Shown here: positions 43,342 through 54,529 of the stretch, piece by piece
How the letters are laid out: each line of letters begins with the position of its first letter
How positions within the stretch are numbered: the first letter of the stretch is position 1
Assembly: GCA_946406115.1 (NCBI GenBank)
Contig: OX291542.1
Location: forward strand, 37,343,321-37,407,320
Direction: 5' to 3'
Length of the DNA stretch: 64,000 nt
From: Apoda limacodes
Taxonomy: Eukaryota > Arthropoda > Insecta > Lepidoptera > Limacodidae
Made by a program: the position numbers and the translations under genes
The notes under the pieces: generated by a model
Seen by the model: only the letters and a program-made list of their open reading frames with translations
What the model was told of the DNA's origin: nothing
Databases searched by the model: none

Positions 43342-43815
43342 TTTTATACCACTAATTTGGCAAACAAGCTAACAGGCCGCTTGATGATAGGCGGTCACCG
43401 TAGCCTATGGACGCTTGCAATACCAGGGGTATCACTCGAGCGTTGCCGACCCTTCAAGAATCTAATAACTTCTTTCTTGAAGAATCCCATACTGTAGTCC
43501 TTAGAGAAAACCTTGGCAGGGAGCTCATTCCTCAACCCAAGCGTTCGCGAGAGGAAGTTTCTCTGAAACTGCACTGTACGCGACCATTTCGGTTTTAAAG
43601 TATAAGAATTAATTCCCAGCCGATGGCGAGCGGTGCGATGGTAGAAAGTAGCCGTGGGCATAATTTCGAACAATTTCACGGAACACATAATTTTTACAAT
43701 AACTCTGTACCTACTGCTAGACAGAGGCATGAGATTACGTCGAAACGCTTCCATAACAGGATCGTACGGCGGTTTGCGTTGTGCTCGAGACTTGCGGGGG
43801 CACTGTCGTGCAGAT
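43342..43815 (-). mobile_element. LINE family A, copy 5: C-terminus and tail
   Basis: Minus strand from about 43815 to the poly-T at 43338-43347. The frame 43395-43754 contains the conserved family A C-terminus: 'EIMPTATFYHRTARHR', 'RTVQFQRNFLSRTLGLRNEL', 'DYSMGFFKKEVIRFLKGRQR', then the tail with 'GGCAAACAAGC'. Above 43755 the RT end continues in broken frames ('LEHNANRRT') to about 43815, only about 25 bp before the acceptor of Nup133 exon 4. Confidence 0.8.
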
Positions 43816-43839
43816 AATGATATTAGGTTGCTTGGTCAG

Positions 43840-43996
43840 GCTCGTCGCCGAACGATAAGGTGGAGGTGATCGACGCGTGGGCGGAGGGTGACCGCGTGCT
43901 GTCGGCGGAGCTGTGCGGCGTGGCGCCGCTGCTGTTCACGAGGAACCATGGCGTGCTGGCTCTGCGTACCCACGCCGACCCGCTGCTGCCCTCGCC
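43840..43996 (+). CDS. Nup133: Nup133 exon 4 (end of beta-propeller)
   Basis: Acceptor 'GCTTGGTCAG' (43830-43839), donor GTACGT at 43997. Phase 1 in, 2 out; the join with exon 3 gives A|GC (Ser). It reads 'SSPNDKVEVIDAWAEGDRVL', 'SAELCGVAPLLFTRNHGVLA' and 'LRTHADPLLPS'. The order 'GDxxLGxxxCGGVPIIFSRNxGLVxI' is a landmark of Nup133 near the end of the propeller, and the match is close. The alternative GT at 44001 is ruled out because only 43996 gives the phase needed for exon 5. 157 bp. Confidence 0.85.
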
Positions 43997-44229
43997 GTAC
44001 GTACTGCGTACACTCACACTCCCACACACCACACCGCTTACTTACTGTCTTTACATCTGTACTCCGCGTAAGTGGGAAGTTCCGGACCCAAAAAAAGAAA
44101 CGATAGAAATATTAGGACGTCTATCAATAGATACAAAAAAATCATTAAATTGAGGCTGGAATTCGAACGCAGAACCCTCGTGTCGGTATTTTAGAATAAC
44201 AATCACTGCACCAACAAATCAACTAAGTA

Positions 44230-45830
44230 TAATACACTCATACATATATAATATCACGCCTGTATCCCAGAGGGGTAGGGAGATACTTAATACTGCCACT
44301 GGTTACGACCTTGGCACACTTTTGCTTTATTTACACATATCAATACTTTTATACACATTTGATGGTTAAGAGTACTCTTGACACTGCCTTTTCTGAGAAC
44401 GGACTCATTTTGATCGAGATACTTTCGCCGAAGTCTACTTATACTGACCCTCCCAATTACTTTTGCTTCATAAATTTGTTTCGTGTATCTATTTTCATTC
44501 ATCCTACGTTGAGAAACATACCTAAACCACCTTAACATACTTTTCTCAATCTTTGTCACCACACTGTTTCACACCACAACGCTCCCGTATCACCCTATTT
44601 GTTATCCTGTCTTTTAGAATCAAGCCACACATGCTTGTTAATACTTTCATTTCCATAACCTTATTTCTACTTTCATGCTTCGTTTGCCAAACCCAACATT
44701 TCTTTTTATACATCAGTGTTGGACCCAGCGCACCCTAGTGAACATGCCCTTTCAGACAGTTTCTGACTTTTTATAAAGGCGTGAAGCGTCCTATTCACCT
44801 GATTTTCCGTATTCACTCTTCTTTCGATGTCACTCTCACATTTTTCGTCTCTTGTAAAACAAAGATACTAAGTTCACGAATTCTCGCACTTGTTCCACTT
44901 TCTTGCCTTTTACTGCAGCGTTGCATTCGTAATAATTTTATTTCTTTTAAAACCATAAATTTTGTTTTATTACATTAACGTTCATTCCATTCATTTTCAG
45001 TGATTCATACATAATTGTTACAATTTCCTGTAACTCCTCTGCTGCCGATGGAAGAATGACCAGATCACCACATACAGGAGACACTTCATTAGTTTCTCAT
45101 TCTTAAACCTGGTCCTTTCTCTTTCAAATCTCTAAGACAGTAATTGAACAATTATATGATATTATAAATATAAAAGATTAAACAACCAAGGTGACGCCAC
45201 ACATCCCTGTCTAACATCAATTTCGATAAACTAATCTGTGTGGGTCCCATATATCCTGAAACACGCACTGGAATCCTAATACAGACATTTCAGTGCTTGG
45301 ATCAAGTGGTCGCTCACCCCACATACGGACAATGCCAATCACAACTCATTCCTCACCACTTCACATATACTTTTTCAGATCTACGAAAGCACAGTAGATT
45401 TTGACTTATTGCCAAACATTTTTCTACTATGTTTCGCAAGAAAATACAATCATTACTTTCACATATAATTTGTCAACGATGCTGAGAAAACAACTTATCC
45501 ACTATTCTATCATAAAACTTAGATTAACTTCTTCCCGTGTAAACATTTTAATCTCTCTGTGTTCAAACATTGTGTTTGTTATGGAAACGTTCCATTCCAA
45601 ACATACTCCTTACCTTGTCATTTATTCTTTTGTCACCAAAAATGCAATGAACCTTTTCGTATCCATCACGTTTTACTTCGACCCATCCATTAAAATCACC
45701 GAATATTATTATCTTTTCATTTTTCTTGCATTTCAACAGTACATCCCTAACTTTGTCCCCTTTCGGTTTAAGCTTTTTGGGAACCATTCGAACCTACATC
45801 TGTTGAAGTGTACACCCCCCTAATATGAAG
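44230..45830 (-). pseudogene. RTE-like LINE, decayed but nearly full ORF2 order
   Basis: In minus-strand order: endonuclease end at 45787-45563 ('KIIIFGDFNGWVEVKRDGYE', '..FGDKRINDKV'); RT scraps at 45420-44990 ('WLFNL' near 45150); post-active-site motifs at 44990-44640 ('NGMNVNVIKQN', 'KGKKVEQVREFVNLVS'); and the C-terminus at 44562-44287 ('MLRWFRYVSQRRMNENRYTK', 'YLDQNESVLRKGSVKSTLN'). The series matches the RTE-type LINE in which 'V..GDFN.WVG' and 'MLRWFGHV.RM.E.R.TKQI' occur. Dozens of stops. More divergent than the other LINEs here, so older. Different family from the RTE at 15270-16445. Confidence 0.7.
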
Positions 45831-45999
45831 ATTCGAATTAGGTCAATTTTAAGTGTGATCCAGAACAGCCATATTTATTTACACATTCAGACATTCGCAC
45901 AGAGAGAATCAACCCAACTCCGTGGGAGCCTCTTTGGCTATTGGATACTCCTGATCAAGGAAAGAGGTGAGACCTTAGAAGAGACCATGTTGGGTTGCC

Positions 46000-47455
46000 T
46001 CAAATTATTTATTTATATTTTATTTATCGTCCGTCGTACATAGACGATTTTTCTCATTCTTTTCATCAAGCTTATTGGCATCTAGCCAGAGCTTTGAATT
46101 CAGACACCTCCAACTCTCTCCCTCCGTTAACTCGTTCCAACAACTTTCCCGCGTTCGATGAAATCAAACAGGTCATCAAAGACCTACGCCCCCGTAAAGC
46201 ACCCGGCGCGGACGGTATCTCTAACGATATCCTAAAGCGCCTCAATCTTCCCCTTCTCTGCCTTCTAGTAGCGATCTTCAACGCTGCTATCGAAAATTGT
46301 ACCTTTCCTTCTCAATGGAAATATGCAATTGTTATAGGCATCCATAAGCCGGGAAAAAGCTCGTACCGAGCCATCCTCTTACCGCCCTATAAGTTTACTA
46401 AAAGCCCTTTATAAACTTTACGAACGCCTCCTCTTCGCTCGCCTACGGAACCTATAGTCTCTAGAGGCATGTTAATCCACGAGCAGTTCGTCTTCCGCGC
46501 CAAACACTCGTGCGTCCACCAAGTCCTCCACATCACGAAACATTTTCTTACTGGCTTCCAACCAGTATTACGTAAGCCCCGTCACACGGGCGCCTTCGAT
46601 AAAGTCTGACACAACGGTTTAATTTATAAACTGTACAATTTTCAGTTGCCAGACCGTCTCGTACTCATCATACGAGACTACTTGTCGAACCGTAGCTTTC
46701 GCTATAAAGTTGAAGGCAGTCTCTGTTCCCCCCGTCCAATAGAAGCAGGGTCCGTGCTCGCCCCTATCTTGTACCTTCTGTACACAAACGACATCCCTGA
46801 AACGATAGGTACCCAATTAGCCCTCTTCGCGGACGATACCGCTATTTGTACCACCGATAGGCAAGCGAGTCGAATCACTAAGAGACTCCAATCCGCTATC
46901 ACCGCCCTAGGCGAATGGTTTCGGAAATGGAGAATCGAAGTAAATCTCGAGGAAAGCTCTGCCGTTCTCTTTACCGTAGGCCGCCCTCCGCGGCCATCTA
47001 CCCTCTCACTCTTTGGCCGTGCCATTCCTTGGCAAAACAAGACTAAATATCTAGGTGTGACCCTGTATAGGCGTTTGAACTTCTGCGATCACACCAAAAT
47101 AGTTAGAGACCAAGTCACTTTTAATCTTGGTCGTCTATATCCCATGATAGGCAAGTACAGTAACGTTTACAGCTACTCTCTTTACACAGGGTCGATTAGA
47201 TTACGACTCCTTGGAGGTTAGGAGGTCCCTAGCACTGACGAAATTTGGTCTTGGAATCATAAGAAACAAAATAGATTGTGCGGCACTCGTCGAAGCGTTT
47301 CTAAGACTAGTTGTGGCCAATGCTCATGCAACAGGTAGACTACGCGAGAGAACTCACTGCGGGGTGGGTCCTGTATCGGGGCGTAGGGTGCACCGCATCG
47401 CCACAGCAGCACAGTGTGATCTATTTGCGAGTGGAATGAAAAATGCAGCGTAAAC
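46000..47455 (+). pseudogene. Jockey-clade LINE: RT and C-terminus
   Basis: 45995-46414: 'FSHSFHQAYWHLARALN', 'DEIKQVIKDLRPRKAPGADG', 'NAAIENCTFPSQWKYAIVIG', the linker-RT start of Jockey-type ORF2. 46415-46645: broken (NYRPISL, QFGF and AFD motifs reduced to scraps such as 'HTGAFDKV'). 46646-47221: 'RDYLSNRSFRYKVEGSLCSP', 'IEAGSVLAPILYLLYTND' (PQGS replaced by EAGS after loss of some codons), catalytic 'LALFADDTAICTT', 'WFRKWRIEVNLEESSAVLFT', 'YLGVTLYRRLNFCDHT'. C-terminus broken to about 47455, followed by an AT-rich tail. 5'-truncated, several frameshifts. Confidence 0.8.
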
Positions 47456-48330
47456 ATAAACTAAGGGCTTATGAGGTTATGAATCAATAATAGTATTACT
47501 GTTAGATTCTTAATATTTTAATGAATTGTTTAATTATAAAAAAATAAAATTTTTTTAGTGATGATTTTTAAGTAAGTGCTAATTTTAATTTAACATTTGT
47601 AATTCTTTGGTATAATTGTATGCTGTCGTGTTATAAATTGGAAATAAATAAATAATATTTTTTCAATAAGTGGCCTTATCCACTTTATGACACTAATAGA
47701 ATATTTGCTTTTACACTTCTTTAACGTTTTTTTGTTACGTCATTTTCACACTAGCGATTGCGATAAAAGTTGTCTCGTACTGTGCATCCGTTCTAAAGGG
47801 TTAGTCTAGTTTACCTTATAGGATAGGTTTGAGGATTAGCAAAGATCTGAGCATATTGGCGTTCCGTCTGTCCGCGTCGTCGACCATCCTGAATATGCCT
47901 AGTGGAAAGTGGAAATTACGTCAGCCATCACTGTCGGGTGTGGGTGTTAGCAATCGACCACCCCGATGAACCTAGTGGAGACTGGAAGGTACGTCAGTCT
48001 CGGTCGTCGAAAGTGGGAGCTGTATTTACTCACTGTTCCTTCTCGTTCTTATCGTCAGGGTGAAGTAAAGCTGCTTGGTTTCCTGCGGTTTGTGTGCCGA
48101 TGTCCTTACGACTTGTGGGCACGAAAGTATACGTTTTCTTACCGCTTGGATATCATTAGTTAGATGTTGTCCGTTTCATAGTATGGAATATGTGACAATT
48201 TACGACTTACTTGCTGTTAAGTTTTCGTCGATTACAGCTTCATCGACGAGTGTCGTTCTCCTGAAGTGTTCGCCTTTGGTTCGTCATCTCGATCTCACGC
48301 CGTGAAAGTGTGCGGTAGGTTAGGTTTGAT
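47456..48330. other. Intron 4: no gene; short direct repeat
   Basis: No ORF with recognisable motif. Two related blocks of about 70 bp stand in tandem near 47877-47935 ('GTCGACCATCCTGAATATGCCTAGTGGAAAGTGGAAATTACGTCAG') and 47952-48000 ('ATCGACCACCCCGATGAACCTAGTGGAGACTGGAAGGTACGTCAG'). Confidence 0.5.
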
Positions 48331-49110
48331 GAGTGATTAAGGGAGAATGAAAAATTGCAAGTATGCAAGAAAAATGTTTTTTCGTTTGGAGGTTTGCTGG
48401 ATACTAGTAACCGAAATTTGAGTTACCGCTGTGGAATACGCAAACCGTGAAGAATAAGAAACGTCTGAAAGTAGAACTATACTTCCAGTTACACCGCTAA
48501 AAAAGGAAATAGATTCAATGAAAAGCTTCTGTGGTTGAAATTTTTTATATTAAGGATGAAGGTAAGGAATCAGATAATGTTTCAGAAGTCAAAAAAATTA
48601 ATGATAATGAGGAACTGACTGAATCTAACATAAGTGGGGTGGGCAGAATGAAGATTAGTTCGAAAAGAATTAGAAGAGAACAAAAATACCTGAAGGATTA
48701 TATTGTATAAATTAAGCTATTGTTTGCTATTTAAAATGTGGGTATCTAAGTGTAAGAAGACTATGTTTATATGTTACTAGATATTCTTAATTTGGGCTTA
48801 AGGGAGAGGTTGTTGTTATAAGTAGGCACATCACTAAGAATGTAGAACATCACTAGCTGAGCGTAGTCTGTAGTGATTGTCAAGTACTATAGAGGATGAT
48901 TTAAAAATAAGGTTCATGTATGTAGTGTATTAAATAAAGAGTATTAAGCTTTTGTATTATTTTTACAGTACCAAAAGTCAAAGTCTAAGTGGTAAAATTA
49001 AAGACAGGATATTGTACTCCCTTTGCTAGTTTTAGTTACAGTATAAACAGTAAGTTAAGATTGAGCTGCGAGAAATATGTATATATTGTATACAGAACTA
49101 TCTTATTATA
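48331..49110 (+). other. Possible 3' end of a decayed LTR element
   Basis: 48331-48790 has weak coding-like composition on + in broken frames (Lys/Arg-rich) and ends with a purine run 'TTAAGGGAGAGG' (48797-48808) followed by 'TTGTTGTTATAAGTAGGCACATC', arranged like a polypurine tract and LTR start (TGTTATAA). No second LTR, integrase or RT motif was found, so the assignment is tentative. Confidence 0.25.
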
Positions 49111-49287
49111 GCGATTTCACTGTGTAGAACGAAACATGTGCGTACTGAGATGGAATACTGCTGGATTCTGCCGTTTCAAATGACCATTCCTTGACAATTT
49201 GGTCATAAAGAGTAAAGTAAAAAATGTGCTATTAGATGGTGTGTGAATTTTGTCCGTCGGCCGTGATTGCGGTCTTGCGTGTTGCAG

Positions 49288-49375
49288 GTCTGGGTGCTCC
49301 AGCCCGCTGGGCTCGCCGTGCCCCTCCGAAGCGTACGACGGCAACCTGTCGCTCTACGAAATCGATCCGCACGAG
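49288..49375 (+). CDS. Nup133: Nup133 exon 5 (propeller-helical linker)
   Basis: Acceptor 'CGTGTTGCAG' (49278-49287), donor GTACCT (49376). Phase 2 in (CC|G, Pro), 0 out. It reads 'SGCSSPLGSPCPSEAYDGNL' and 'SLYEIDPHE'. Nup133 proteins have a Ser-rich, poorly conserved linker here between the propeller and the first helices, which fits. 88 bp; the only neighbouring intron that is short (138 bp) separates it from exon 6. In another frame this stretch is also open, but only this frame agrees in phase with both neighbours. Confidence 0.8.
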
Positions 49376-49513
49376 GTACCTCACATCAGTCATTTTATTA
49401 ATTTCTGTTTATTTTGGCTAAATTGTAAATATACTAATCCTGAACAATGGACGACTCTGTAAGGGATTATAGTTTGAGATTTTTTTGTGTGTATGCGTTA
49501 ATTGTTTATGTAG

Positions 49514-49737
49514 ATGAAGTCTGTGTGCTCGGACGCGTGCGGCAAACTGAAGACTGCGTTCCTGTTCCACGTGCGGCGCGAGGCGGGGCCGTGCCGCGCG
49601 CTGCTCGTGGATTTGTTCCCGTCCTCGCCCTCCGCCCCCCCCCTGCCGTCCGACGTGGACGTGGACGCGCCGCTCGACCGTACCGTGCTCGCCGTCGCCA
49701 AAGAGATGCTTGACGACATGCCCGCTGGGGATCCCAG
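49514..49737 (+). CDS. Nup133: Nup133 exon 6 (start of helical domain)
   Basis: Acceptor 'GTTTATGTAG' (49504-49513), donor GTGAGC (49738). Phase 0 in, 2 out. It reads 'CGKLKTAFLFHVRREAGPCR', 'ALLVDLFPSS' and 'LDRTVLAVAKEMLDDMPAGD'. Vertebrate Nup133 has 'KLLKAAF..Y.RK......VDELF' and '[20 protein letters not shown]' at the same place, a highly diagnostic match. The acidic/Pro-rich segment between (about 49614-49670) is a variable loop in the family. The split codon AG|G gives Arg, so the motif continues '..DPRW' in exon 7. Confidence 0.92.
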
Positions 49738-49944
49738 GTGAGCTCACTCTCCGCGCTCAACCACATAATGACAACATACTGTAGTCTATAGAATCTTCGG
49801 TATTCTCAATTGGGTGTTTTTAAAAATGTATACGATACGTTATACTCGCGTGGATATTATTACATGACACTTGTTTACACTATGTTGAAGTGATTTGCTT
49901 GTTGACATATGTACCAGACAACAATCAAGTACCTACACGGTCGA
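49738..49944 (+). other. Intron 6, first part: nothing recognised
   Basis: Intron sequence without repeats or ORFs up to the LINE A tail. Confidence 0.5.
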
Positions 49945-50265
49945 TGGTTTTTTTTTTTTTTTTTACCTCTAAGGTGGCAAACAAGCCTACGGTCCGCCTG
50001 CTGGTAAGCGATCACCGTAGTCTATGGACGCTTGGAACACCAAGGGCATCACTGGCGCGTTGCCGGCCTAATCTAATAACTTCTTTTTTGAAAAACCCCA
50101 TACTGTCGTCCTCAGAGAAAACCTTGGTAGGGGGCTCATTCCACAACCTAAGCGTTCGCGGGAGGAAGTTTCTCTGAAACTGCACTGTACGCGACCATTT
50201 CGGTTCTAAAGTGTGAGAATGAATTCCCGCCGATGGCGAGCGGTGCGATGGTCCTGCCGATGGCG
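49945..50265 (-). mobile_element. LINE family A, copy 6: C-terminus and tail
   Basis: Begins (in + orientation) with a run of 18 T, then 'ACCTCTAAGGTGGCAAACAAGCCTACGGTCCGCC', 'GTTCGCGGGAGGAAGTTTCTCTGAAACTGCACTG' and 'GCCGATGGCGAGCGGTGCGATGG', matching copies 5, 7 and 8. At its 5' end (50235-50275) a ~20-bp piece 'CCGATGGCGAGCG.TGCGATG' is repeated. No coding function. Confidence 0.8.
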
Positions 50266-50559
50266 AGCGTTGCGATGATTTATTGATATATGTGTGTGTA
50301 TGTGGGTAAGCGCATACGTCGACGCGGTAGCGGGCATCATCGAACCAGCATTCATATTACCAACGGTCGGCTCGTGATGCACACTGACAGTGTATTTTTA
50401 GTTTTAATTTCATACAATTATATTTGTGTTTTGTGGACATTTATAAAACAAAATTACCTGGTCATAAGAAGCTAAAGAAGAGAACTACAGAAACCAGGCC
50501 CGGTAGTCCAGAAACTTTACAAGTAACCACTGATTACAACAGACAGACAGTAAAATCCT

Positions 50560-50705
50560 ACTTTAACTTATCTCAGTGCGAAATATCATCAAAATCAGTA
50601 AATGAACTAAACTTTTTTTGAGTATTTACGTACTAAGACTGCATAACTAAGAACTAGTATTTTCGAATAAGGTCAAATAAGCTAACAAAGGTACCATAAT
50701 TTTCT
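50560..50705 (+). repeat. Direct repeat, left copy
   Basis: 'CTTATCTCAGTGCGAAATATCATCAAAATCA', 'TTTACGTACTAAGACTGCATAACTAAGAACTAGTATTTTCGAATAAGGTCAAA' recurs at 51720-51845 with small indels. A short frame (50424-50621) runs into it without known motif. Unknown class. Confidence 0.65.
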
Positions 50706-51719
50706 ATGTATCTTTTTATGTTCTTTGCTCACGGAATCTTAGGCTTTAGTTAAAAAAAACGCTATTCTTTGTACCGAAAATGAGAAACCATTACGGCAGA
50801 CGCACTAAGAAATGGCTGATACCTACCTTAATAAATGAATTATCACCTGAGTTGAAAGAAAAATATACCCAATGCACATCAAAGTAACAACTAAAAAAAT
50901 TGCTAAAACGACACTGGCAGTCAACATCTCCCTAAAGAGCTAAACATAAAAATACAAAAGGCAACAAGGTGTATTCAAAATAGGGTTCTTACAAACACAC
51001 TTATATCGATAAAATTATTAAATGCATTTTATTTTATTTGCTCATCGTCTGGATATACTTATAACGTTAAATGAATATTAATAATAATGCTCTTTATTGC
51101 ACATGAAATAACACAAATAACAAAAAACAATACTTTTTTGCTTTATTTTATTGTATTACGTTATAACTTGTTGCAATGAATATATCATAGTATAGAGGAT
51201 TGCATACCTATGATGCTGTATTATGAAGAATTACACTAAATTATATGTTAAATGTATAAAGGGGATGAAGTGAGGTGTAGTGTAAAATGATATTGTGGTA
51301 GTTTACTAAGTAACATACATAAGTTTATAGTAAAAACGCAAATAATGTAAATTAAGGCGAGAACTACTGCCAAAAAACTGCAATGCAGTTCGGCAGACTG
51401 TGCGAATTTAGATTATATGTAATTATTTGTGATGAATAAATAAAAAAAAAAAAAGTTCACCGTGCAGACCAAGTGCCGGCGGACGTAGATACTATCAAAA
51501 ACATGTTATTAAACATTTGAAAAAATATTATTTTGATACGTGCTTGCTATTTGCAATTTTTTACTCCTAGATAGGTATTATTCAAATAAAGTCTAAAACT
51601 AGTTTTTATGTCCGAAATGACTATGAAATCGTCGATTTCATTGCAAGTAAACACTTATTACAACAAACAATACAAAACCTCAGAATAAAGAAACAACATA
51701 CATACTTCCTACCTACCTA
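50706..51719. other. Intron 6: no gene
   Basis: AT-rich. 51360-51455 ('AATGCAGTTCGGCAGACTGTGCGAATTT...GATGAATAAATAAAAAAAAAAAAA') ends in a poly-A run and may be a LINE 3' end, but no coding part is present. Confidence 0.35.
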
Positions 51720-51845
51720 CCTACTTCATCTGAGTGCGAAATATCACCAAAATCATCTAAAACTAAAATTTACGTACTAGGACTGCATAAACAAGAGCTG
51801 GTATTTTCAAATAAGGTCAAAAAAAGCGAAAGCGGTTCCCCTTAT
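51720..51845 (+). repeat. Direct repeat, right copy
   Basis: 'CTTCATCTGAGTGCGAAATATCACCAAAATCA', 'TTTACGTACTAGGACTGCATAAACAAGAGCTGGTATTTTCAAATAAGGTCAAA'; same orientation as the copy about 1.16 kb to the left. Confidence 0.65.
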
Positions 51846-52639
51846 TTTCAGGGAATCCCCTTTCTTTGCGAATTTTACCAGCTCAAAATAAAATATGTGG
51901 AAAATTACAAGTAGGTAAGTCATTGTGTTATGTGTAAAGGTATGGCACTTTGTTTTCATAGTGATTTTTTTTAAAGTACCTAAATTGTTAAGTGAGTAAG
52001 TAGATTTTTGCGTCCATCACAGGAAATGCTTGCATTCAACGCGCCTACATCGCAAGAGAGTTTACAGTTTCCCAAAATACTAATTTAATGCATTAAAAAA
52101 AATAGTGCAGTTTCAGATTATTGTTATTGTATTATGATATTATGTCATTTTTGTTTTGTAGCATGTCTTTTCTCAGCTTTTGCAATTTTCGTTTATTTTG
52201 GAAAACATAACAGTTAATTGAATCTACCGCTTAAGCAAAAATCAGTACCTATGTGTTTATTAGTGCTCTCTAAGAAATATCCTACAAATATTCGGCAAAT
52301 AAAGGAAATACATACTAGTTGTTTTACATTTAAAGTAAATGTTATTTTACATTTAAATTGCATAACAAATCTCAGGAGAATTCTTTACCTGAGTAGTTAG
52401 TAGTGATTTAAAAAAACTTTTACGTATAAGTATTTTTTTAATCCATGAATGTAGTAAAAGATAACTAAGTATGGCAACACCTTTTTAGCCCGGCGCGGCG
52501 CTACAGATCTCTTTGAAAATGCCGATAATCGAATTAAAGCAGGGTAGTGTTTTTGTGTATGTGCGTAGTGGCGGATGTCTGTGATTGTCAAGTTTAGTGA
52601 TGTAATTTTAGACCGCCGATGAGGTGGCTTACTCCTTAT
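51846..52639. other. Intron 6: nothing recognised
   Basis: AT-rich with only short frames lacking motifs. Confidence 0.45.
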
Positions 52640-53761
52640 CCTGTTGACAGAAAATGGCAGTACCCGTTTTGTGGTTTTACTATCGAAAGATTGCAGAAGC
52701 CTGCACAGTGACTCTTGGTTTGATAACTATCTTAGAGAAAGGTCACAGGCTGTATTACTAACAACTGAAGATGGTACAAAACGAGTTTCTTCTCTCGAAC
52801 AGTCACCCGTGGAGTCCCCCAGGGCTCAATTTTAGGACCATTGCTATTTATCCTCTATAGTGCAGACATAACTTCATCCATACAAAACTGCAATTATCAT
52901 TTATATGCAGATGACCTCCAAATATATTTGCCATTTATTTCCAGTGACACCCCAACATCTGTAAACACAATTAATGAGGATCTTAATAGAATAGCACAGT
53001 GGTCGAATAAAAACTGTCTTGTTCTGAACCCAATCAAATCAAAATTTATAGTGTTGGGTTCTTAAAAAACAAGTCAAGAAATAAAGGAGTATCAGCCTAC
53101 AGTGGCTATTTCTGGACAGCCTGTAGATCAGGTGTCTGAATACCGGAATCTGGAACTTATAATGGACAGTAACTTAAAGTTTGAGACACATGTTCTGGAG
53201 GCTGTTAAGAACTGTTTTTATCGCTTAAGACTGCTGTATAAAGTGCGACCTTTTATAAACACAGACTTAAGATTAAGACTTTGTGACACAATGGTTCTCT
53301 CGAAACTCAACTATGCCGATACAGTCTATGGACCTTGTTTATTGGCAAAAACACAGAGGCTTATACAAAGGGTTCAAAATGCATGTGCACGCTTCTGCTT
53401 CCCTGTTTCACCTAAAACACATGTAACACCTTATTTGAACAAAGCCAGGATACTAAAGATGGAAGCACGCAGAAAACTTCACCTGGCTTCTTTGATGTTT
53501 AGCATTGTAAAATTTCAAAAGCCATCCTATCTATATGAAAAATTAACATGGGCCCGAGAAAGGAACAGGTATGAAACAAGAGCATCACAGTATCTTATAC
53601 TGTGCCCACGACACAGATCTGCAGCTTTTCGAGGTAGCTTTAAGTTTGCAGCTAGTCGTTGCTGGAACGACTTACCACCACCGTACCGTGCTGCGATTAC
53701 AAAGAAGTCATTTGTCACAAACCTGAAATCGTTGTTTTTGAAAAACCAGCTTTCTTACTAA
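52640..53761 (+). pseudogene. LINE family B, copy 3: RT and C-terminus
   Basis: 5'-truncated inside RT. 52690-52840 reads 'SWFDNYLRERSQAVLLTTED' and, after a frame change, 'VTRGVPQGSILGPLLFILYS'. 52841-53065 has the catalytic 'NCNYHLYADDLQIYLPF' and 'WSNKNCLVLNPIKSKFIVLG'. After a stop at 53063, 53102-53761 (219 codons, intact) gives 'YRNLELIMDSNLKFETHV', 'LSKLNYADTVYGPCL', 'VQNACARFCFPVS' and the family end 'AFRGSFKFAASRCWNDLPPP'. One frameshift and one stop separate the parts. The best copy of family B for reading its C-terminus. Confidence 0.85.
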
Positions 53762-54490
53762 TCACCACCATCTTACACAATAGATTTTCAGTAATTTTGT
53801 GCATATTCACAAAAAACCCGTATCAAAACAATGTTCGACACAATATGCACAAATATTTTCTTCCTTGTTTGGTATACGGCATAAATTACACATATTAGAA
53901 TAACTTTTAGTAATAAGTTTAATAGTTTAATTCAAAACACCGACACTTTACACAATTAAGTTTTAATTAAACTGTTTATATTTTTGCATCTATAAAAACC
54001 ATAGATCACAACACAGATAATATTTTTTTTTTTCTTGTTATTTGCCACAATAGCAGCAAAGGACTTAGTCCATACAGCCTAGACGCGTTTATTTGATATT
54101 GCTTAATTTTGTTTTAATTTATTATAGTATAGCCAATAGTATATTATAGCAACAATAGTTTTCATTATAAAACCGTAATACTAACATAATTCAAATTCCT
54201 AAACTAAAATGTACTAACCATATTATTATATTATACCATATTATATTTTTTTTTTTTTTTTTTGGTTTTTTGTACTTTATATTAGTCTTTGTAGTGGAGT
54301 TCCTACGACAAGCACTAGGTCCTCACTGAAAATCAGTGCTGTGGCTTACTGCTGCAGCTTTATACTGAGTGAGGTCCTTTTTGGCTTGGCGCAACAAATC
54401 ATATCTCTTTAGTATTAGTTTTTTTGTATTTAATATGTACTTGTGTTGCGCTTACTGCTAAATAAATTATTTCTTTTCTTTTCTTTCTTT
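53762..54490 (+). mobile_element. LINE family B, copy 3: 3' UTR and tail
   Basis: Non-coding, AT-rich. The last 130 bp (54347-54475: 'TACTGCTGCAGCTTTATACTGAGTGAGGTCC', 'GGCTTGGCGCAACAAATCATATC', 'TGCTAAATAAATTATTTC') match copy 2 at 42786-42925. A (TTTTC)n run closes the element near 54490, next to the 3' end of LINE J on the opposite strand. Confidence 0.75.
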
Positions 54491-54529
54491 TCTTATCCCA
54501 GCGATGACGATTTGGAAGCCACATAAGTT

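Noticed and set aside
43997..44153. Extension of exon 4 beyond 43996 along the open frame to 44153
   Set aside because: The frame continues without family similarity, and the donor GTACGT at 43997 gives exactly the phase required by exon 5.
49506..49766. Minus-strand GC-rich ORFs opposite exon 6 (also at 23048-23320, 43823-44032, 60904-61236, 62023-62214)
   Set aside because: They are antisense shadows of GC-rich Nup133 exons; the + strand frames have family matches and consistent splice phases.
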